Source of the DNA: Candidatus Eiseniibacteriota bacterium
GTDB lineage: Bacteria > JAFGKV01
Direction: 5' to 3'
Length of the DNA: 6,009 nt
NCBI GenBank assembly: GCA_025453925.1
Contig: JALOPK010000209.1
Span: 1 to 6,009 of the forward strand
The position numbers were made by a program, and so were the translations under genes. The notes beneath the pieces are model-generated. The model worked only from the letters and a program-made list of their open reading frames with translations, was not told the origin of the DNA and made no database searches. The stretch's first letter is position 1. Every line of letters starts with the position of its first letter. Below are positions 5,601 through 6,009 of this stretch, in pieces.

Positions 5601-6009
5601 GTCAAGATTGAACTGGCCGTCCTCCACCGTGACGGCGCGTCGCAGCCTGACGGCATATGCATGATCCGCGATGGCGAACACATCTACCGTGTCGAGGACA
5701 GCTTCCTCGACCACGATGCGCATGACCCGCAGGGCCGGGCCGAACTTCTCCAGTTCACAGAAATGCAGGCTCAGGACATACGCCCCATCGGGAACATCCG
5801 CTGTAAACCCCTCGAGGTCGACGCGCCACGTGCGGTAGAGGTCGGGCAGGTCGGTGCCGCCGATGGGATCCCATGCGGGAGGGGGTGTCCCTCCTCCGAT
5901 GAACCCCGCGCCCCCTGGGGCGTATGTCGCATCCGCCATGAACTGCACCCCCTCCGGTGACAGAATGGCCGGGCCGCCCGCGTTCATATGAAGTTCGTAC
6001 GCGGCAGCG
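2610..6009 (-). CDS. Secreted CotH-kinase protein with malectin and lamin-tail domains, 5' partial
   Basis: Residues are numbered from the ATG at 5987, which gives 1125 residues. The frame stays open for 7 more codons (AAAYELH) to the window edge and these fit the first malectin strand, so the true start and signal peptide lie outside. Domains in order: malectin/CBM57-like carbohydrate-binding (1-146); Fn3-like (150-240); CotH kinase (about 250-610) with YRGN 291-294, KKSYKIRL 301-308, VEQPD 369-373, ERNYY 466-470 and PWDLDLSFG 484-492, whose D486 and D488 are the likely metal-binding pair; lamin-tail domain 1 (about 618-750); an Ig-like spacer with FDDGSHGDTAANDSIYGA (808-825); lamin-tail domain 2 (about 870-1010); and a FlgD-like/type IX sorting-like module (about 1028-1108; PNP 1034-1036, YDLAGR 1058-1063, PAGVYVAVL 1087-1095) followed by a 17-residue tail. 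CotH proteins are atypical protein kinases known from spore coats; activity and targets here are unknown. Twelve cysteines and the binding modules fit an extracellular protein acting on glycans or surface proteins. It is probably first in the - strand gene series. Confidence 0.92.
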   Translation of the reverse strand, partial: AAAYELHMNAGGPAILSPEGVQFMADATYAPGGAGFIGGGTPPPAWDPIGGTDLPDLYRTWRVDLEGFTADVPDGAYVLSLHFCELEKFGPALRVMRIVVEEAVLDTVDVFAIADHAYAVRLRRAVTVEDGQFNLDLESLYRPTILSAIELVSAVFDTIAPATPADPVVRDGYRSAMLTWDLPTDNDAAGILVYRDDGTAQTCITQRPVPTPLLLDYGISTASSYGLRAVDVFGNAGDSTPWAVAEPMAPEESLLPVYEIHVEPEDLAILQDNPWTNTYVPASLTAGGVTYDPVGLRYRGNVARRFTKKSYKIRLEDGAFFEGADVINLNGDYADWSLLHACLGFDLFADMGVRPPAASHAHLEINDRFAGVYYRVEQPDVRLLRRTGRDSTASIYKCNGNLGLLAGTADYERCYDKETNEDLGHDDLITFVEGINLTGRDALPAFLLRTLDVAAYLNYYSVIVATANNDFTERNYYLIHDLVRDVWEILPWDLDLSFGLGFPFEFDVTCSPPIDVGTTGSPQCIGGANMLVDRVLSVPAFRAAYCRRLKHLLENQFAVSSMAGRIDSLHDLIAQDAVRDVLKLGRENPVLFEGSVDDLKSFVAMRRSFLLDQLAWFAPPESLYVYLNEVQPDNGSTLADESGEFDPWVELWNMSPDSTSIAGWSLQSLSASWTIPDTAIGPGRHLLLWLDGETLQGSLHCSWRLDASGGQIVLNRPGGMVVDAAAVPACGADQAYYRSPDGGSTWRTGEATPGTNNPSPTGMPPTVSNVTHTPPHPAAQQPVAVFALVSDPDADLARVDLLVDRGPGYSPMAMFDDGSHGDTAANDSIYGAIIPGFDMGATVHYVVRAEDSGGAITVFPPASSPGGWVVGFDPPEMRLNEFMASNDATIADEWGEFDDWVEIIVGGDDTVGTQGLFLTDDFADPDRWPLPPGLTLAPGRFLLVWADDQPAQGPWHAPFKLDAAGEQLGLYTSIQGIFVPIDTLTFGGQTTDVSCGRFPDANGPWGTTVSPTPGCPNAALGAAPLPGSAVPRHPTIESLWPNPAQTRLGIRIGIPDAGMVGVSLYDLAGRVASRAWSGVLGVGWHTMEVTLDLPAGVYVAVLDAPQGRASRLAVISPRVSFQPFVPLDRPIR
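2632..2653. repeat. 9-bp direct repeat GGAACGAAA, two copies
   Basis: GGAACGAAA occurs at 2632-2640 and 2645-2653, 13 bp apart, inside the last codons of the CotH-type gene, where it encodes the VSFQPFVP part of the C-terminal tail on the - strand. The 13-bp step is not a multiple of three, so the two copies are read in different frames. This argues against a peptide repeat and leaves a DNA-level site or chance. GGAAC resembles the -35 of ECF-sigma promoters on the + strand, but I see no matching -10 and no gene it would serve. Confidence 0.4.

Noticed and set aside
5226-5960. + strand open frame of 244 residues opposite the CotH-type gene
   Set aside because: It is antisense to clear malectin and Fn3-like coding sequence. 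Its Arg/Gly/His-rich composition is typical of shadows in GC-rich DNA.

Overview
The window is GC-rich and tightly packed bacterial DNA, with no phage, transposon, CRISPR or RNA-gene signature that I can see. It holds four solid genes. On the + strand is a class I SAM-dependent methyltransferase of the Trm9/ALKBH8-like type (154-918). On the - strand, read right to left, are a very large secreted multidomain protein with a CotH-type kinase domain (6009-2610, cut by the right window edge), a membrane-anchored zinc-finger anti-sigma-like protein (2560-1925), and an exported DUF4097 beta-strand-repeat protein (1915-1031). The + gene and the - strand genes converge on a perfect 17-bp inverted repeat at 972-1010, which probably ends transcription from both sides.

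The organism is inferred from gene style only. Secreted proteins with lamin-tail domains and a C-terminal module of the FlgD-like/type IX sorting kind (PNP near its start, YDLAGR in the middle, PAGVYVAVL near the end), together with zf-HC2/DUF4097 pairs and high GC, are typical of uncultured FCB-related lineages such as Candidatus Eisenbacteria, Krumholzibacteriota or Latescibacterota. No marker gene is present to settle this.

Layout: 1-153 is a short left-edge stretch with an ambiguous, possibly divergent partial ORF and the methyltransferase ribosome binding site. 154-918 is the methyltransferase. 919-1030 is the convergent intergenic region with the hairpin. 1031-1915 and 1925-2560 are a tight pair: the stop codon of the anti-sigma-like gene overlaps the Shine-Dalgarno of the DUF4097 gene. 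2561-2609 is a short spacer with a small GC hairpin and the ribosome binding site of a TTG-initiated gene. 2610-6009 is the CotH/malectin/lamin-tail giant.

The three - strand genes all concern the cell envelope or exterior and could be one transcript. The anti-sigma/DUF4097 pair is a familiar envelope-stress arrangement, but the sigma-factor gene normally found directly upstream is missing and the CotH gene stands in that place. That, the giant's domain order (malectin, Fn3-like, CotH kinase, lamin-tail, spacer, lamin-tail, sorting-like module) and the regular 18-residue repeat of the DUF4097 protein are the most interesting points here. I see no clear evidence of a wholly new defence or mobile system.
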